Source: an uncultured Bacteroidales bacterium (GTDB lineage Bacteria > Bacteroidota > Bacteroidia > Bacteroidales > P3). Taken from it: a stretch of DNA of 64,000 nucleotides. How positions within the stretch are numbered: the stretch's first letter is position 1; every line of letters starts with the position of its first letter. Below are positions 62,222 through 64,000 of the stretch, in pieces. The notes beneath the pieces are model-generated. The model made no database searches. It worked only from the letters and a program-made list of their open reading frames with translations, and was not told the DNA's origin. The stretch is from assembly GCA_949291555.1 (NCBI GenBank), contig CASEWE010000009.1:32620-96619 (forward strand). Direction: 5' to 3'. A program made the translations under genes and the position numbers.

Positions 62222-63043
62222 TTACTCTTTTTCGAGCAAGGCTTTCAGCCTGTCGATTTCGGCTTGCTGTTCTTGTACGGCTTTGACCAGAAAAGGAATG
62301 ATGACCGAATAGTCTACCATGAAAGCGTCTTCGTAGGTATCATAGTCGACCGCCTCGGGAATGATTTCCATCAATTCCTGGGCGATGAATCCCACTTTGT
62401 TGCTCCGGGTCGAGTCTGCTATTTTCTCGGGCAACTTGTCGTCTTGCACGTAATCGAAGCGGACAGGGTTCATGCTCCGTATTTTCTCGAGGGAAGACTC
62501 CATGGGGCGGATATTGGTTTTCCGCCGGAGGTCGGAAAGAGAACTGATGCCCGTTGCGGACGAGGAATAATAACGGGTGGAATAGACTCCTACCAACTGG
62601 TTGGAACCGGAACCAATCATCATGGGCAGCCCGTATCCTTCCATTCGAGTGACTACGCCTTTGTTGATGCTGGAACCTTCGCCGGGAGGATCGGTCAGCC
62701 CTTTGGGTATGTAATAGACATTTTCTTCCTTGGTGATTTTCATTCCCGCATTGGAAATCCCCCAGGAAATGCCGTTTGTTTCCAGCCGGATTGAAGATGG
62801 CAGGGAAGCCTTCTGATTGAGTGCGCCGATGAGCAGGTCTGAGGAATTTATTGAAATGCCCGTATTGCCTGAACGGAACAAGAGATTGGACATGGAGGCT
62901 TCGAATCCGGTTGTCAGGCTTGGGGTTTCGTTCACGTTGCCGATTTTCAGCAAGTCGGAGTTGTAAATGCGCAGTTGTCCCATCGACACGGTTACCAATG
63001 CCATCGACAAGCTGATGCATAAGAGTAATTTTTTGGTTTTCAT
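62222..63043 (-). CDS. Secreted protein with S74-type intramolecular chaperone domain
   Basis: 273 aa. Signal peptide MKTKKLLLCISLSMALVTVS. The middle contains repeated beta-strand sequence (SNLLFRSGNTGISINSS, RLETNGISWGISNAGM) like a trimeric fibre or beta-helix. The C-terminal 110 residues match Peptidase_S74, the tail-spike/endosialidase chaperone: SDLRRKTNIRPMESSLEKIR, VGFIAQELMEIIPEAV, and coiled-coil VKAVQEQQAEIDRLKALLEK. Outside phages, such proteins in Bacteroidota are exported and may form fibrils. It lies between the C10 protease and the OMP gene, in the AT-richer island. No ATG alternatives. Confidence 0.88.
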   Translation of the reverse strand: MKTKKLLLCISLSMALVTVSMGQLRIYNSDLLKIGNVNETPSLTTGFEASMSNLLFRSGNTGISINSSDLLIGALNQKASLPSSIRLETNGISWGISNAGMKITKEENVYYIPKGLTDPPGEGSSINKGVVTRMEGYGLPMMIGSGSNQLVGVYSTRYYSSSATGISSLSDLRRKTNIRPMESSLEKIRSMNPVRFDYVQDDKLPEKIADSTRSNKVGFIAQELMEIIPEAVDYDTYEDAFMVDYSVIIPFLVKAVQEQQAEIDRLKALLEKE

Positions 63044-63163
63044 GGTTTTAGTTTGTTTGGTTAGTTATTAGGGGAATGATTCATGTTGGCTGTTTGGGTA
63101 GAAAACGATTTTTCCAAAAACACAAAGTTTTTATTAACTAACAAGAGATTGGATTCGTGTTTG

Positions 63164-64000
63164 TCAGAATTTGATTTTCAGGCCGAGGTTGAGGCCGTGG
63201 CTGCCGAAGCCTGCCAGATCGTTGTAGATGGAGCGCTGCGGTTTGGCCTCGACCAGGGCTTCGGCCGCTTCCGCGTTTCCTGAAACCGACTGGAGTACGG
63301 CTTGATCCCATAGGAGGACATGGGCCTTGTATACCCGGAACTGCCATTCCGCGAACAAGGAAATCCGTGGGGAGAGGTGGCAGTTCAACCCGATGGCGCC
63401 CACGAATCCCACGCGGAAGACCATCTTGCGGGGAAGCTCGTATTGTTCTTCATAAACGGGTTCGGTTTCGTAGAAGGGCAAGTCCGGGTCGTTCTGGTAA
63501 ATCGAAAGCCGTTGGGCGCCTTGCACGTTCGCCATGGCCAAGCCTATCCCGGCTTTCACGTAAGGATCCCAGCGGGAAAACCCTAAACCGGCAACCAATT
63601 GCAGGCTCAGTTGCCCTGTCTGCGCGTCTACCGAGCGGACATCGTTGATTGTGCCAACGGAATAGGTATGTACGACTCCCTGTCCATTTTGGGTTGTGGT
63701 GTCGCGGCGAGTGGGTTTGGACCAGGCGCCGAGGTTGTCCGTGTTCTGGTATGCCACGTACATGCCGCCGATTTCCAAAGCCAAGTAACGATTGAACCGA
63801 TAGCCAAGATTGAGTTCGATTTGCAAGCCTTCGCCAAAGGAACAGGATTTGCGTAAAGTTCCCATGAAGTCATGTTGCAAGCGTCCTCCTCCCAGATTGA
63901 ACCCGTACCCGACCGAGACATCGATGTAGAAAGGCTTGAAGGGGAATTCGGCGGCGGGCTTGCGGGCTTTCTCCTTGGGGGCCGGATCGGAAGGCAGGCC
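63164..64000 (-). CDS. Outer-membrane beta-barrel protein, 5' end beyond window (paralogue of 59383-60303)
   Basis: 279 codons in the window; the N-terminus is cut off. The barrel strands (YIDVSVGYGFNLGGG, GYRFNRYLALEIGGMYVAY, LQLVAGLGFSRWDPYVKAGI, GLAMANVQGAQRLSIYQNDP, FRVGFVGAIGLNCHLSPRIS) are shared with the copy at 59383. The surface-loop-like parts (TDNLGAWSKPTRRDT, LLWDQAVLQSVSGNAEAAEA) differ strongly. The last 99 bases of the window are identical to 60169-60267. It is probably a porin or adhesin with variable loops. Confidence 0.85.
   Translation of the reverse strand, partial: GLPSDPAPKEKARKPAAEFPFKPFYIDVSVGYGFNLGGGRLQHDFMGTLRKSCSFGEGLQIELNLGYRFNRYLALEIGGMYVAYQNTDNLGAWSKPTRRDTTTQNGQGVVHTYSVGTINDVRSVDAQTGQLSLQLVAGLGFSRWDPYVKAGIGLAMANVQGAQRLSIYQNDPDLPFYETEPVYEEQYELPRKMVFRVGFVGAIGLNCHLSPRISLFAEWQFRVYKAHVLLWDQAVLQSVSGNAEAAEALVEAKPQRSIYNDLAGFGSHGLNLGLKIKF

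Noticed and set aside
1..64000. CRISPR arrays, transposases, prophage genes, rRNA and tRNA genes
   Set aside because: None was recognised; the direct repeats found have no regular spacers and no cas genes are present.

Overview
The window is a chromosomal segment of a member of the Bacteroidota, most likely order Bacteroidales and possibly a Rikenellaceae/Alistipes-like gut bacterium. The evidence is the high GC content, promoters of the Bacteroidota type (TTG, about 20 nt, TAnnTTTG), secreted proteins ending in type IX secretion (T9SS) sorting domains, a TonB-dependent receptor, a GIN-domain lipoprotein, a DUF3276/PUR protein, DUF5683 next to parAB and dapB, a long Bacteroidota-type NusB, and a GT3 glycogen synthase. 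The family-level assignment is inference. No tRNA, rRNA, CRISPR array, transposase or prophage was seen.

Layout: 1-5.3 kb (minus) is a regulated envelope/transport operon: a possible 35-codon leader gene, ABC ATPase, permease, GntR/YtrA-type repressor, GIN-domain protein and TonB-dependent receptor. It has a clear promoter, a likely operator, and three copies of a 55-57 bp repeat inside it. 5.35-7.5 kb (minus) carries an MFS transporter, a 29-codon bL38-type ribosomal gene and HU. 7.7-17.8 kb (plus) has fabD followed by a nucleotide-sugar cluster (rfbH, rfbF, rfbG, a short-chain reductase, a ThDP enzyme, a pyruvate-type aldolase, a HAD phosphatase and a polyprenyl-phosphate-type GT2). This cluster looks like a route to an unusual, probably branched, CDP-3,6-dideoxyhexose. 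18-23.7 kb (plus) has a PNGase F-like T9SS-secreted glycoamidase, folA, manA and a CPA-type antiporter. 24-27.7 kb (minus) is an M23-like, dxr, rseP operon. 28-33.7 kb (plus) carries lysS, a LutA-like protein, a PurF-family protein and rfbB.

34-41.4 kb (plus) is an alpha-glucan cluster (GH133 debranching enzyme, GT4/5-type glucosyltransferase, and a GH57 enzyme with a long histone-H1-like tail), then tsaB and anmK. 41.4-43.9 kb (minus) is nusB-yajC-coaE. 44.2 kb (plus) is a small His/Cys-rich secreted protein. 45-52.4 kb (minus) holds a GH3/beta-lactamase-fold fusion, dapB, DUF5683, parB, parA and the PUR protein. 52.6-59.1 kb (minus) carries a GT3 glycogen synthase-GT35 phosphorylase fusion, a MeaB GTPase-RNase H fusion and ridA. 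59.4-64 kb (minus) is an AT-richer surface/secretion locus: two paralogous outer-membrane barrels (one without a usable 5' end) flank a C10 cysteine protease with a T9SS tail and a secreted protein with an S74-type chaperone domain.

The most notable points are the sugar cluster, the domain fusions (MeaB-RNase H, GT3-GT35, GH57-H1-like tail), the PNGase F-like enzyme, and the OMP pair whose upstream copy is open in frame directly behind the C10 protease stop codon.
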